From contig CAZUUU010000026.1 of the NCBI GenBank assembly GCA_964622685.1, positions 1 to 28,507 on the forward strand: DNA of 28,507 nucleotides, read 5' to 3'. Within the stretch, counting starts at the first letter, position 1. The number at the start of each line of letters is the position of its first letter. Below, piece by piece: positions 1 to 10,020 of the stretch. The notes beneath the pieces were generated by a model, which ran no database searches, was not told where the DNA came from, and saw nothing but the letters and a program-made list of their open reading frames with translations. Source of the stretch: Methylibium sp964622685. GTDB lineage: Bacteria > Pseudomonadota > Gammaproteobacteria > Burkholderiales > Burkholderiaceae_C. A program made the translations under genes and the position numbers.

Positions 1-518
1 GAGCCCTTGCCTTCGGCGGCTTCCTCCTTCTCGCTCTCGCTGCCGCCGCCCTCGTTGCCCTTGGCAGGCTCGGGCGGCTCGGACTTCTTGATGCCATGCG
101 CGATGAAGTTGACGACGTCGAGCCGCGTCACGCCCTGCTGGTGCAGGTAGTAGACCGCGTGCGAGTCCTTCTCGCCGAAGATCGCCACCAGCACGTTGGC
201 GCCGGTCACCTCCTTCTTGCCCGAACCGGTCGACTGCACGTGCATGATCGCGCGCTGGATCACGCGCTGGAAGCCCAGCGTCGGCTGGGTGTCGACCTCG
301 TCGGTGCCGCCGACCGTCGGCGTGTTCTCCTTGATGAACTGCGTGAGGCTCTTGCGCAGATCGTCGAGGTTGGCCGAGCAGGCGCGCAGCACTTCTGCGG
401 CCGACGGGTTGTCGAGCAGGGCGAGCAGCAGGTGCTCGACGGTGATGAACTCGTGTCGCTGCTGGCGTGCCTCGACGAACGCCATGTGCAGACTGACTTC
501 TAGCTCTTGCGCAATCAT
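1..518 (-). CDS. clpA: ATP-dependent Clp protease ATPase subunit ClpA (5' part, cut by window edge)
   Basis: The reading frame from the ATG at 518 gives about 172 residues. It starts MIAQELEVSLHMAF and continues with the double Clp-N repeat (HEFITVEHLLLALL, then a second repeat with ANVLVAIFGEKDSHAV). ClpA is the AAA+ unfoldase that feeds substrates to ClpP in the cytoplasm. Only the N domain, which docks the adaptor ClpS, and the start of an acidic, Gly/Ser/Glu-rich linker are visible. Both AAA modules lie beyond the left edge. The start codon overlaps the clpS stop as ATGA, so the two genes are translationally coupled, in the usual proteobacterial clpS-clpA order. Identification rests on the Clp-N sequence and on the partner gene. 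Confidence 0.95.
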   Translation of the reverse strand, partial: MIAQELEVSLHMAFVEARQQRHEFITVEHLLLALLDNPSAAEVLRACSANLDDLRKSLTQFIKENTPTVGGTDEVDTQPTLGFQRVIQRAIMHVQSTGSGKKEVTGANVLVAIFGEKDSHAVYYLHQQGVTRLDVVNFIAHGIKKSEPPEPAKGNEGGGSESEKEEAAEGKG

Positions 519-871
519 GCGGCCTCCATAATGCATTGCAGGGGGTGCCCCGAGCGCTTGGCCGCGGCGAGCACGGTCTCGACCTTGGTCGAGGCGACAT
601 CCTTCGTGTAGACGCCGCACACGCCCCGACCCTCGTGATGGATCTTCAGCATGATCTGCGTGGCCGTCTCGAAATCCCGCTGGAAGTGTTCCTGCAAGAC
701 CATCACGACGAACTCCATCGGCGTGTAGTCGTCGTTGAGGAGCACGACCTGGTACATCTTCGGCGGCTCGACGCGCGCCGACTGCCGCTCGGCCACGACC
801 GCGCCCTGCCCGTCGTCCGGCTTGACGGCCGGTCGTGTCGGGGGAGGTGGCGCAGGCTTGTCGTCCGGCAT
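515..871 (-). CDS. clpS: ATP-dependent Clp protease adaptor ClpS
   Basis: This 118-residue protein has a Pro-rich disordered N-terminus of about 35 residues. The ClpS core follows, with the signature LLNDDYTPMEFVV, the helix containing HFQRDFETATQIML, the motif HHEGRGVCGVYT, and a C-terminal helix. The family recognises N-degron residues and hands substrates to ClpA. The NDD acidic pair and the His of KIHHEGRG correspond to the pocket that binds the substrate alpha-amino group. The stop overlaps the clpA start (ATGA). No clear Shine-Dalgarno sequence precedes the ATG at 871, but a TAGAAT hexamer ends 7 nt before it, so a leaderless transcript is possible. The start fits the usual family length. 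Confidence 0.96.
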   Translation of the reverse strand: MPDDKPAPPPPTRPAVKPDDGQGAVVAERQSARVEPPKMYQVVLLNDDYTPMEFVVMVLQEHFQRDFETATQIMLKIHHEGRGVCGVYTKDVASTKVETVLAAAKRSGHPLQCIMEAA

Positions 872-1010
872 GGATTCGATTCTATAGAGAGGCTGCTAGC
901 GACTTCCATGCCGGCGAATATGGCACCGCCGGCGACGAAGACAAGGCCCCGCGCCAGGGGCGAAGGGCTTTGTTTGTCGATGCCGTGACGAGATCACGAC
1001 GGACGCCGCC

Positions 1011-1039
1011 TTGACAGCCCCCGGGCGGCTGCACAGAAT
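1011..1039 (+). promoter_or_regulatory. Sigma-70-type promoter of the cold-shock gene
   Basis: A perfect TTGACA lies at 1011-1016 and CAGAAT at 1034-1039 (4 of 6 to TATAAT), separated by exactly 17 bp. The predicted start is near 1046, giving a leader of about 26 nt. A GGAG at 1062-1065 sits 6 nt before the ATG. This is a sequence-based call only. Confidence 0.65.
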
Positions 1040-1071
1040 CAAAAATCATCGAAGAATGCTCGGAGCACGCC

Positions 1072-1320
1072 ATGCCCGTGGGTACCGTCAAATGGTTCAA
1101 TGACGCAAAAGGGTTCGGCTTCATCGAACCCGAAGGCGGCGGCGAGGATGTCTTTGCCCACTTTTCCGCGATCGTCATGGAGGGCTTCCGGACCCTGAAG
1201 CAGGGCGCCCGCGTCAGCTTCGAGATGGTCGACGGCCCCAAGGGCAAGCTGGCCCACAACATCGAGCCGCTAGGCTCGGCGCTGCCACAGCGGGCCACCG
1301 TGGCCGCCGACGGCCCCTGA
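1072..1320 (+). CDS. Cold-shock domain protein (CspA family)
   Basis: The protein has 82 residues. The N-terminal 66 or so form one cold-shock domain: GTVKWFNDAKGFGFI carries RNP1 (KGFGFI) and EDVFAHFSAI carries RNP2 (VFAHF). Family members bind single-stranded RNA or DNA through these aromatic residues and act as RNA chaperones. The C-terminal 15 or so residues (ending VAADGP) extend beyond the typical 67-70 residue Csp and are probably disordered. A GGAG lies 6 nt upstream, and a strong promoter and a perfect 21-bp hairpin flank the gene, so it is probably monocistronic. It is divergent from clpS. Whether it is cold-induced or constitutive cannot be told; no long CspA-type leader is present. 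Confidence 0.95.
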   Translation: MPVGTVKWFNDAKGFGFIEPEGGGEDVFAHFSAIVMEGFRTLKQGARVSFEMVDGPKGKLAHNIEPLGSALPQRATVAADGP

Positions 1321-1333
1321 GCGCAGCCCGTCC

Positions 1334-1378
1334 CCTGAAGTGCAAAGGCCCGCCACCGGCGGGCCTTTGCACTTCAGG
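1334..1378. terminator. Perfect 21-bp stem-loop between convergent genes
   Basis: A perfect 21-bp inverted repeat (1334-1354 paired with 1358-1378) with a 3-nt loop starts 13 nt after the cold-shock gene stop. The inner part AAAGGCCCGCC / GGCGGGCCTTT is typical of betaproteobacterial intrinsic terminators. No T-tract follows outside the stem on either strand. Its position between converging genes (cold-shock gene and hybrid kinase) suits a bidirectional terminator or 3'-end stabiliser. Confidence 0.7.
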
Positions 1379-1505
1379 CGCGGTGAGCCGTGTCGACGGA
1401 CGCTGCGCTCCCTGCGGACGCCGCCTCGCTGGTGTCCGCTTGTGTCAGCTACCGCCTCGCGCCAGGGCGGTTTGGCTGGCGAGGCGCCGCGAATCCGAAT
1501 GCGCC

Positions 1506-4778
<3,273 letters not shown>

Positions 4779-4939
4779 GATTCGAGGGTCCTGTGCAGGC
4801 TCTGTGCAAGACACCGGCAGCGTGGATATCGTTGGAGATTGAAGCAGGACCACGATGGCCTCCGCCCTAGGGGAAACCGCGACTAGCCGGAGGTTCGACG
4901 ATCGCTGAGACGCTGCCACCCCACGACGAGGAGCCTGCG

Positions 4940-5923
4940 ATGACTGCCCTGTTCCGACGCGCTGTGGCCCTGCTGGCCGGGCTGTGGGTGATTTCCAGTC
5001 CGGCTTTCGCGCAAGGCTGGCCCAGCAAGCCGGTGACCCTGGTCGTACCCTGGCCGGCCGGCGGCGTCGCGGACTTCATTGCCCGCCAGGTCCAGGCCGA
5101 CGTGCAGAAGGCCCTCGGTCAGCCGCTGATCATCGAAAACGTCGGCGGCGTCGGCGGCGCACTCGGTGTGCAGAAGGTGCTCGGCGGCACCGACGGCCAC
5201 CACGCCCTGCTGGGCAGCCCGCTCGAACTGATCATCCCGCCGCTGACGAGCGCCACCGTGAAGTACAAGCCCGCCGACCTGCGCATGGTGGCCCTGCTGG
5301 TCAAGGCGCCGTTCGTGTTGATCGCGCGCAAGGACCTACCCGCCGCCGACGTCGATGAGCTCATCGCGCTGGCGAATCGGCAGAAGAGCAAGCCGCTGGC
5401 GATGGCCAATACCGGCCCCGGCAGCATGTTCCACCTGGTCGGCGAGAAGTTCGCCCAGCTGACCGGTATCGAACTGCTGCACGTGCCGTACAAAGGTGCG
5501 ACGCCAGCATTCACCGACCTGATGGGCGGCCAGGTCGACCTGATGTTCGCAATCTTCGCGGGCCCGGTGCCGGCCATGGTCGCCGACGGCAAGTTCAAGG
5601 TCATCGGCCTAGCAACCGCGCAGCCGCTAACCAGGTTTCCGGCGATTCCGGTGTTGGCCGCGCACCCGAAGCTCGCCGGCTTCGAGTTCGACTCCTGGGC
5701 CGGCGTCCAGGTGCCGCGCAACACCTCGGACGAGGTCGCCCAGCAGCTGAATAAGGCGCTGTACGACGCAATGCAGATCCCGCAGACGCGCCAGGCCTTC
5801 GAGAGCGTCGGAAACCAGGTCGTGCCGAGAACCTCGCTGGCCGACCTGGACCGCCTCTACGGGGCCGAAGTCGCGCGCTACGGCGCGATCGTCAAGTCCA
5901 TCATCCTGCCACCGCAGCAGTGA
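4940..5923 (+). CDS. Tripartite tricarboxylate transporter (Bug/TctC family) substrate-binding protein
   Basis: The 327-residue product has a signal peptide (RRAVALLAGLWVISSPAFA, cleavage likely before Gln25). The mature sequence is typical of Bug/TctC receptors: WPSKPVTLVVPWPAGGVADFIAR, then the ENVGGVGGALG ligand loop, HVPYKGATPAFTDLMGGQVDLMF, and a C-terminal helix-rich lobe. The family binds small carboxylates or related compounds in the periplasm, either for the TctAB permease or as an orphan receptor feeding a sensor. No tctA or tctB is nearby, so it is an orphan here. The divergent hybrid kinase may be functionally linked, but this is inference from position only. A GAGGAG motif precedes the ATG at good spacing. 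The ligand cannot be predicted. Confidence 0.92.
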   Translation: MTALFRRAVALLAGLWVISSPAFAQGWPSKPVTLVVPWPAGGVADFIARQVQADVQKALGQPLIIENVGGVGGALGVQKVLGGTDGHHALLGSPLELIIPPLTSATVKYKPADLRMVALLVKAPFVLIARKDLPAADVDELIALANRQKSKPLAMANTGPGSMFHLVGEKFAQLTGIELLHVPYKGATPAFTDLMGGQVDLMFAIFAGPVPAMVADGKFKVIGLATAQPLTRFPAIPVLAAHPKLAGFEFDSWAGVQVPRNTSDEVAQQLNKALYDAMQIPQTRQAFESVGNQVVPRTSLADLDRLYGAEVARYGAIVKSIILPPQQ

Positions 5924-6084
5924 CGCGGCTGGCGGAGCAGCGATGCGTACCGATTCAGGTACTCGGCGCACAGGTCGTTCAGATCGTCGCGCGCCTTGCA
6001 GATGGCGTAGGGCCTGAGCAGCGTCAGCGCGTGGTAGGCCGGCGGCCCGGTCTGAGGGCTGCCACGGCGTCAGGCACTTGAACG
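5924..6084 (-). pseudogene. Unrecognised coding remnant downstream of the binding-protein gene
   Basis: On the minus strand one frame reads PPAYHALTLLRPY followed by KARDDLNDLCAEYLNRYAS, amphipathic and protein-like. It has an in-frame stop just upstream and no start codon, and it runs into the antisense of the TctC-type gene. It lies directly after the integrase remnant in the same direction, probably as part of a decayed mobile segment. I do not recognise the family; it may be a shadow of noncoding DNA. Confidence 0.3.
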
Positions 6085-6285
6085 TGAACCAACGGGTCAC
6101 GGCGGTGTCGGCGCGAGCCTTGATGATCGCCAGCACGTCTCCGGGCTGCACCTCGTCGAGCTGCATGTCGCCGATGGCCGGGTAGACGTAGACATCGAGC
6201 CAGCGCACGGTCTGCGCCACGTAGCCGCCCGACCGATAGAACAGCGTCTCGTCGACCCCGCGCTGAGCGAAGGATCCGGGACCAG
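6085..6285 (-). pseudogene. Remnant of a tyrosine integrase (core-binding domain fragment)
   Basis: About 65 codons on the minus strand read FAQRGVDETLFYRSGGY, then VAQTVRWLDVYVYPAIGDM and QLDEVQPGDVLAIIKARAD. This aligns without large gaps to residues 114-175 of the intact integrase at 6530-7807 (FSKRWVEERMTTRSATYRAQ, FVWPLIGTKPLASVRPVDVL). It is the SAM-like core-binding domain of a P4-type integrase. The N-terminal arm-binding part and the whole catalytic domain are missing. The sequence differs from the neighbouring integrase, so it is a relic of a separate, older insertion at the same place rather than a recent duplication. Confidence 0.72.
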
Positions 6286-6293
6286 AAAAGACA

Positions 6294-6324
6294 AGACCCC
6301 AGTCGAATCAACGATCTGGGGTCT
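6294..6324. repeat. 9-bp inverted repeat in the integrase remnant region
   Basis: AGACCCCAG (6294-6302) is followed after 13 nt by its reverse complement CTGGGGTCT (6316-6324). It lies at the upstream end of the integrase remnant. It could be a small terminator, or a structured piece of an old attachment region. No tRNA fold could be made from the flanks. Confidence 0.5.
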
Positions 6325-6441
6325 CTGGTGGGACCATCCGGGACGTCCGGAGACGCCCCGGGACGGCCTCACATGTGGTCGATCACAACATGGAAACCGC
6401 ATCCAAGCCGTTGTCGCACAACGTTCCGCGCCCTTGGAGGT

Positions 6442-6481
6442 CTGCTCGTTTCCCGATCTGTTTCCCACGAGAAACGAGCAG
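6442..6481. terminator. 11-bp inverted repeat downstream of the integrase gene
   Basis: CTGCTCGTTTC (6442-6452) and GAAACGAGCAG (6471-6481) form a perfect 11-bp stem with an 18-nt loop, about 50 nt after the integrase stop. It is a possible 3'-end hairpin for the minus-strand integrase transcript, or a recombinase-related site. The rest of 6325-6529 holds no gene I can support. Confidence 0.45.
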
Positions 6482-6529
6482 TCTCACGTCGGTTCAGAAC
6501 GTCTCACGCCAGACCTCGACCAGTGAACT

Positions 6530-7807
6530 CTAGCAGTTGGCCGGTTCTCTCTGTGTGCTCGCGACGCTGATCTCGTCGCTTGGCAACTGCCGCCCGTGCA
6601 CTTCGGACAGGTGATGAATCTGGTCCGCCAGGTACTGCAGCGCCCTCCTCCGCTCACCTGCCAGCTCGTGATGGTGGTACGCCGCCGTCGTCGGGTTGCG
6701 TTCCTTGTGGGCTAGCAGAAGTTCGACCACGTCGCGGCTGAAGCCGTGCTCACGCAAGAGCGTTGCACCAGTCGCGCGCAGGCCGTGCGGAGCGAAGTCG
6801 TCGACGCCGAAGTCGAGCCGCTTGAAGAGGTGGTTCAACGTGACGTCCGCGATGGGGACCGAACGTCTGCAAAGCGATGGTAAGACGTAGCCCTCGGCCA
6901 TTCCAGTGACCGCTCGCAGCAGTTGCAGCAGCTCGACCGCCTGGCGCGACAGGTACACGCGGTGAGGACGCTTCATCTTCGTGCGCACGGCTGGAATCTC
7001 CCAGACGGCTCGCTCGAGGTCGAACTCGGCCCACTGGGCACGCAGGACCTCGGACTTGCGGCACATGCTGTAGGCGAGCAACTTCGCCCCGGCGATCGTG
7101 ACGAAGCGGGCGCCCTGCTTATCGACGGCGCACCAGAACGCGCCGAGCTCAGCTTCGCTCAGGTGCCGGTAGTGCTTCGCCGGCGGCACCTGCACCACGC
7201 CTCGCAACGGCAGTGCCGGGTTGACGTCGACGATGAGCTTCTGGATCGCGTAGTTGTAGATCTGCTGGATGATCACCCGCACGCCCTCGGCAGTGTTAGG
7301 CGTCTGGGTCAACGGCTCGATGACCCGGAGCACGTCCACCGGCCGCACGCTCGCGAGCGGCTTCGTGCCGATGAGCGGCCAGACAAAGCGTTCCAGCCTC
7401 GACAGGATCTGCGCGCGGTAGGTCGCCGATCTTGTCGTCATGCGTTCCTCGACCCAACGCTTCGAGAACGCCTCGAATTCGTCGGCGCGACGCCTGGCCA
7501 TCGACGACAGATCGCGTCGCTCCTTCACCTGCTGCCGTCGGGCGACGGCTGGGTCGAGTCCCCGCTCGAGCATCGAGCGGTAGCGCTGATGCTGGTCTCT
7601 TGCATCGGCGATCCCGATCTCGGGAAACGTGCCGATGCCCACATCGCATCGCGCGCCGGCGTAGGTGTACTGATAGCGCCAAGCCTTGGTGCCGCCGGGT
7701 GACACGACTACGTACAGGCCTGCGCCGTCGGTCAGCTTGTAGGGTCTGGGTCTCGGCTGGGCGTTGGTGATCTGGATGGGTGTCAGCGCGTAGTTCTGAT
7801 GTCGCAT
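6530..7807 (-). CDS. Tyrosine-type site-specific integrase (P4-like, DUF4102 arm domain)
   Basis: The 425-residue protein has the P4-integrase layout: an N-terminal arm-binding domain (LTPIQITNAQPRPRPYKLTD, then GAGLYVVV), a core-binding domain (about 110-185) and a catalytic domain (about 215-395). The catalytic residues appear intact: Arg250 (MCRKSEVL), Lys277 or Lys279, His341 and Arg344 (PHGLRATGATLL), His367 (LLAHKERN) and the nucleophile Tyr377 (TTAAYHHHE). Such enzymes integrate genomic islands, often at tRNA or tmRNA genes, though none is in the window. The length is normal for the family. No Shine-Dalgarno is evident before the ATG at 7807, but the start fits the family N-terminus. 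It probably mobilised all or part of the neighbouring 6.5-10 kb segment; the boundaries are not identified. Confidence 0.95.
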   Translation of the reverse strand: MRHQNYALTPIQITNAQPRPRPYKLTDGAGLYVVVSPGGTKAWRYQYTYAGARCDVGIGTFPEIGIADARDQHQRYRSMLERGLDPAVARRQQVKERRDLSSMARRRADEFEAFSKRWVEERMTTRSATYRAQILSRLERFVWPLIGTKPLASVRPVDVLRVIEPLTQTPNTAEGVRVIIQQIYNYAIQKLIVDVNPALPLRGVVQVPPAKHYRHLSEAELGAFWCAVDKQGARFVTIAGAKLLAYSMCRKSEVLRAQWAEFDLERAVWEIPAVRTKMKRPHRVYLSRQAVELLQLLRAVTGMAEGYVLPSLCRRSVPIADVTLNHLFKRLDFGVDDFAPHGLRATGATLLREHGFSRDVVELLLAHKERNPTTAAYHHHELAGERRRALQYLADQIHHLSEVHGRQLPSDEISVASTQREPANC

Positions 7808-7902
7808 CGGGTTCGTCGATCATGAGTTTTGGAGCCTCAGTGTTCGGGTCACCCAACGAGACATCGCCCGCTCCCCATGCGGCCTGCGCCGGCGTGGGCA
7901 GC

Positions 7903-7931
7903 TTGAGAAGTGAGCTGCATTTATATACAGT
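7903..7931 (+). promoter_or_regulatory. Candidate promoter of the DUF2188-like gene
   Basis: TTGAGA at 7903-7908 and TACAGT at 7926-7931 are 17 bp apart, inside an AT-rich patch (TTATATACAG) unlike the GC-rich surroundings. It would give a leader of roughly 27 nt before the ATG at 7965. Confidence 0.45.
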
Positions 7932-7964
7932 ACATTCGTCGCAAGTTACAGATTGGACAAAGCG

Positions 7965-8213
7965 ATGAGCAAGCCACAGGACCGCACTGTCTCTCGAAGG
8001 ACCGATGGCACTTGGCAGAACAAGAGGCAAGACGCGGAACGCGCCTCCACGGTCCACACCACCCAAGCCAAGGCCGAGGAAGCAGCCCGGCGAATGCTGG
8101 GCAACCAGGGTGGAGGCGAACTGACGACGATGGGCGTCAAGGGCAAGATCGTCAGCAAGGACACGATCAAACCCGGCAACGATCCCAACCCGCCGCAGGA
8201 CACCGAACACTGA
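7965..8213 (+). CDS. Small DUF2188-like protein
   Basis: The 82-residue protein starts MSKPQDRTVSRRTDGTWQNK and ends with KGKIVSKDTIKPGNDPNPPQD. The pattern (an N-terminal strand with DGTW, a central ...TQAKAEEAARRML helix, and a final KDTI..GNDPNPP tail) matches the DUF2188 family of small proteins of unknown function, common on plasmids and islands. The ATG at 7965 is preferred because GGA lies 7 nt before it; an in-frame TTG at 7953 is weaker. It is hydrophilic with no signal peptide or membrane segment. It has its own candidate promoter and is followed by about 180 bp before the toxin-antitoxin operon. The function is unknown. Confidence 0.7.
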   Translation: MSKPQDRTVSRRTDGTWQNKRQDAERASTVHTTQAKAEEAARRMLGNQGGGELTTMGVKGKIVSKDTIKPGNDPNPPQDTEH

Positions 8214-8328
8214 CCCGCAGCGACGGGTGGCGCCCGGCGATTCAGCCGGGCTCGCATCGCGCCCTTTGCTTCAAGGCGGCATCCTGATTGCGGTACGGCA
8301 TGCGATAGGCGCTGCCGGCGGCGCACCA

Positions 8329-8366
8329 TTTCGTTTGTTGCGATTTTCGTTTGTTTCGATTATGAT
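8329..8366 (+). promoter_or_regulatory. Toxin-antitoxin promoter with tandem 16-bp operator repeats
   Basis: Two directly adjacent 16-bp copies occupy 8329-8344 (TTTCGTTTGTTGCGAT) and 8345-8360 (TTTCGTTTGTTTCGAT), differing at one base. The -35 TTGCGA (8338-8343) and -10 TATGAT (8361-8366) are 17 bp apart, so the repeats cover the -35 box and spacer. This arrangement fits autorepression by the HTH antitoxin encoded immediately downstream. Binding by the antitoxin is inference. Confidence 0.7.
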
Positions 8367-8396
8367 GCCGACATCGACCTCGATACGGATCATGCC

Positions 8397-8864
8397 ATGA
8401 CCCACGCCTCCACCCTGGAAACCACGCTGCCCGTCGAGCGCGAGGTCGCCGCGGCCGTGGAAAGCCAGCGTGCGCTGGCCGCCTACCTGAGCACTCAGTT
8501 CGAAACCCAGCGCATCCAGATCTTCGACGCGAAGAACCAGGCCCATCAGGTCGAGCTGCCCACGTCCGCGCTGCGCTTGCTCGTCGACATCCTGTCGGAG
8601 CTTGCCGAGGGCAATGCGGTCAAGGTCGTGCCGATCCACGCCGAGCTGACGACGCAGGAAGCCGCCGACATGCTGAACGTGTCGCGCCCTCACCTCGTCA
8701 AGCTGTTGGAAGGCGGTGCGCTGCCGTTTCATAAGACCGGCAAGCATCGGCGCATCCGGTTCGCTGACCTGATGGGCTTCAAGGCCGCGCAGGATCGTGC
8801 GAGCGCTCAGGCGATGGAGGAACTCGCCAAGCAAGCCCAGGAGCTTCAACTGGGCTACGAATGA
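8397..8864 (+). CDS. Antitoxin with excisionase-type helix-turn-helix
   Basis: The 155-residue protein carries an N-terminal helical part (1-75) and an excisionase-like HTH at about 84-128 (LTTQEAADMLNVSRPHLVKL, with the wing HKTGKHRRIRFADLM), then a C-terminal helix. The HTH_17 fold is used by several antitoxins that pair with PIN or RelE-type toxins. Its stop overlaps the start of the PIN gene (ATGA), the standard antitoxin-first, translationally coupled order. A tandem-repeat operator covers its promoter, which fits autoregulation. The only ribosome-binding sequence is a weak GGA 7 nt upstream. The role as antitoxin follows from the pairing with the PIN gene. Confidence 0.85.
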   Translation: MTHASTLETTLPVEREVAAAVESQRALAAYLSTQFETQRIQIFDAKNQAHQVELPTSALRLLVDILSELAEGNAVKVVPIHAELTTQEAADMLNVSRPHLVKLLEGGALPFHKTGKHRRIRFADLMGFKAAQDRASAQAMEELAKQAQELQLGYE

Positions 8865-9436
8865 GGAGTTCGCCGTTCACCGCGGTCTACGACGCCTGTG
8901 TGCTGTACCCGGCACCGCTGCGCGACTTCCTCATGTGGCTCGGCTTGTCCGGGCGCTTTCGCGCGCGCTGGAGCGCCCAGATCCACGACGAGTGGAAGCG
9001 CAACCTGCTGAAGAACAGGCCGGACCTCACGGTCGAGCAACTCGATCGGACTTCGGACTTGATGGACCGTGCGATCCCAGGCGCGCTGGTGACAGGGCAT
9101 GAAAGCCTGATCGACGGCCTGGTCCTTCCCGACCCCGATGACCGGCATGTCATGGCCGTCGCAATCCGCTGCCACGCCAGCGTGATCGTGACCTTCAACG
9201 AGCGCGACTTCCCAGGCGACGTGCTGGAGACGTTCGGGCTCGAGGCTCAGCACCCGGACCTGTTCGTCGAGAATCTCTTCGATCTCGACCAGGCCGCGGT
9301 GGTCGCCGCCGCGCAGCGGCAGCGACAGCAGCTGAAGAACCCGCCAATCGATGTCGATCGCTACCTCGACATGCTGCTCCGGCAGGGCCTCACGCAGACG
9401 GTGAAAGGTCTCGCCGGGTTTCGAGGCGTCCTGTGA
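8861..9436 (+). CDS. PIN-domain ribonuclease toxin
   Basis: This 191-residue protein has a PIN domain over residues 6-150. The acidic metal-binding residues look complete: Asp11 (VYDACVLYP), Glu44 (IHDEWKRN), Asp94 (PDPDDRHVMA) and Asp116 (TFNERDFP). PIN toxins of the VapC type cleave RNA, usually tRNA or rRNA, when the antitoxin is lost. The C-terminal 40 residues form an extra helical region beyond the roughly 130-residue VapC core, as in the longer PIN toxins paired with excisionase-type antitoxins. It overlaps the antitoxin gene by 4 nt and shares its promoter. It lies in the integrase-bearing segment, where such modules often stabilise islands. The specific RNA target is unknown. Confidence 0.88.
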   Translation: MRSSPFTAVYDACVLYPAPLRDFLMWLGLSGRFRARWSAQIHDEWKRNLLKNRPDLTVEQLDRTSDLMDRAIPGALVTGHESLIDGLVLPDPDDRHVMAVAIRCHASVIVTFNERDFPGDVLETFGLEAQHPDLFVENLFDLDQAAVVAAAQRQRQQLKNPPIDVDRYLDMLLRQGLTQTVKGLAGFRGVL

Positions 9437-9486
9437 ACAGCGGCGAAGGCCTCACCCGGACTGAACGACACGGCTGAGCGACCTCG

Positions 9487-9777
9487 ATGCAATTCTTTTC
9501 CCCGCCCCGCGAGAATTTCTTCCGTCCGCTCACGCACGACAACCGCGAGCTTTGTGCGGCCGTGCTGCGCGCGCTGCACGAGCGGGTCCATGGGGCCAAC
9601 GCCGACTACGCGGAGACCTTGACCCGCGACGTGGTGATCAAGGTTGTGCTGCGCGCCCTCGCCGACCCCATGCTGCATGCGCTCGTCTTCGAAACGGGAC
9701 AGCCGGTACGGCCCGAGGACGAGCGCGCCTACGCCAGCGAGCTGCTGCGCAAGCTCTGGCTACGTTGCCGACCCTAA
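9487..9777 (+). pseudogene. Truncated N-terminus resembling Wadjet JetA
   Basis: Ninety-six codons read MQFFSPPRENFFRPLTHDNR, then ELCAAVLRALHERVHGANAD and YAETLTRDVVIKVVLRALAD. From memory this looks like the N-terminal winged-helix region of the JetA family (DUF5716), the kleisin-like subunit of the Wadjet anti-plasmid SMC system, whose members are several hundred residues long. The homology stops near ASELLRKLW, followed by LRCRP and a stop. No jetB, jetC or jetD follows, and the next 240 bp are noncoding. It is therefore either the broken end of a defence locus or an independent short protein. No good ribosome-binding site precedes it. The family call is moderate and needs a profile search. 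Confidence 0.5.
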
Positions 9778-10020
9778 ATCTGCTCATCCGAGCTTTCGAT
9801 TCAGCCTGAATGCTGCCGATCCTGCGGTCGAATTGACCGGCGGCGCTCTGCTGAACCGGTCATTTGAGCCACGCTCGGACAGTCATTGGCTGCACCTCGG
9901 CTCACACCACCGCATGCCGAACCTTGCAGATGAACGGCCGAGCCATCACAACGAACTTGCGAGTGCCACTACTGCTTGAGCTTGTGAGACAGATGCCAAC
10001 ATGTCGTTGGTGTCGGCTCG
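9778..10020. other. Noncoding stretch at the possible island boundary
   Basis: No convincing gene is visible on either strand. The base composition is less GC-rich than in the neighbouring operons. It contains a small inverted repeat (CGGTC at 9825-9829 with GACCG at 9835-9839). It separates the JetA-like stub from the convergent dmpD and may contain the right edge of the acquired segment, but I could not find a direct repeat matching the integrase end. Confidence 0.35.

Noticed and set aside
6240..6420. Possible tRNA or tmRNA 3' end as integrase attachment site
   Set aside because: The GGTGGGACC-like sequence near 6328 looked suggestive, but no T-loop (GGTTCGAATC type) or acceptor stem could be folded.
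7296..8210. Minus-strand open frame upstream of and overlapping the integrase gene
   Set aside because: Its overlapping part is an Arg-rich shadow of the integrase in another frame, and the upstream part runs antisense to the DUF2188-like gene.
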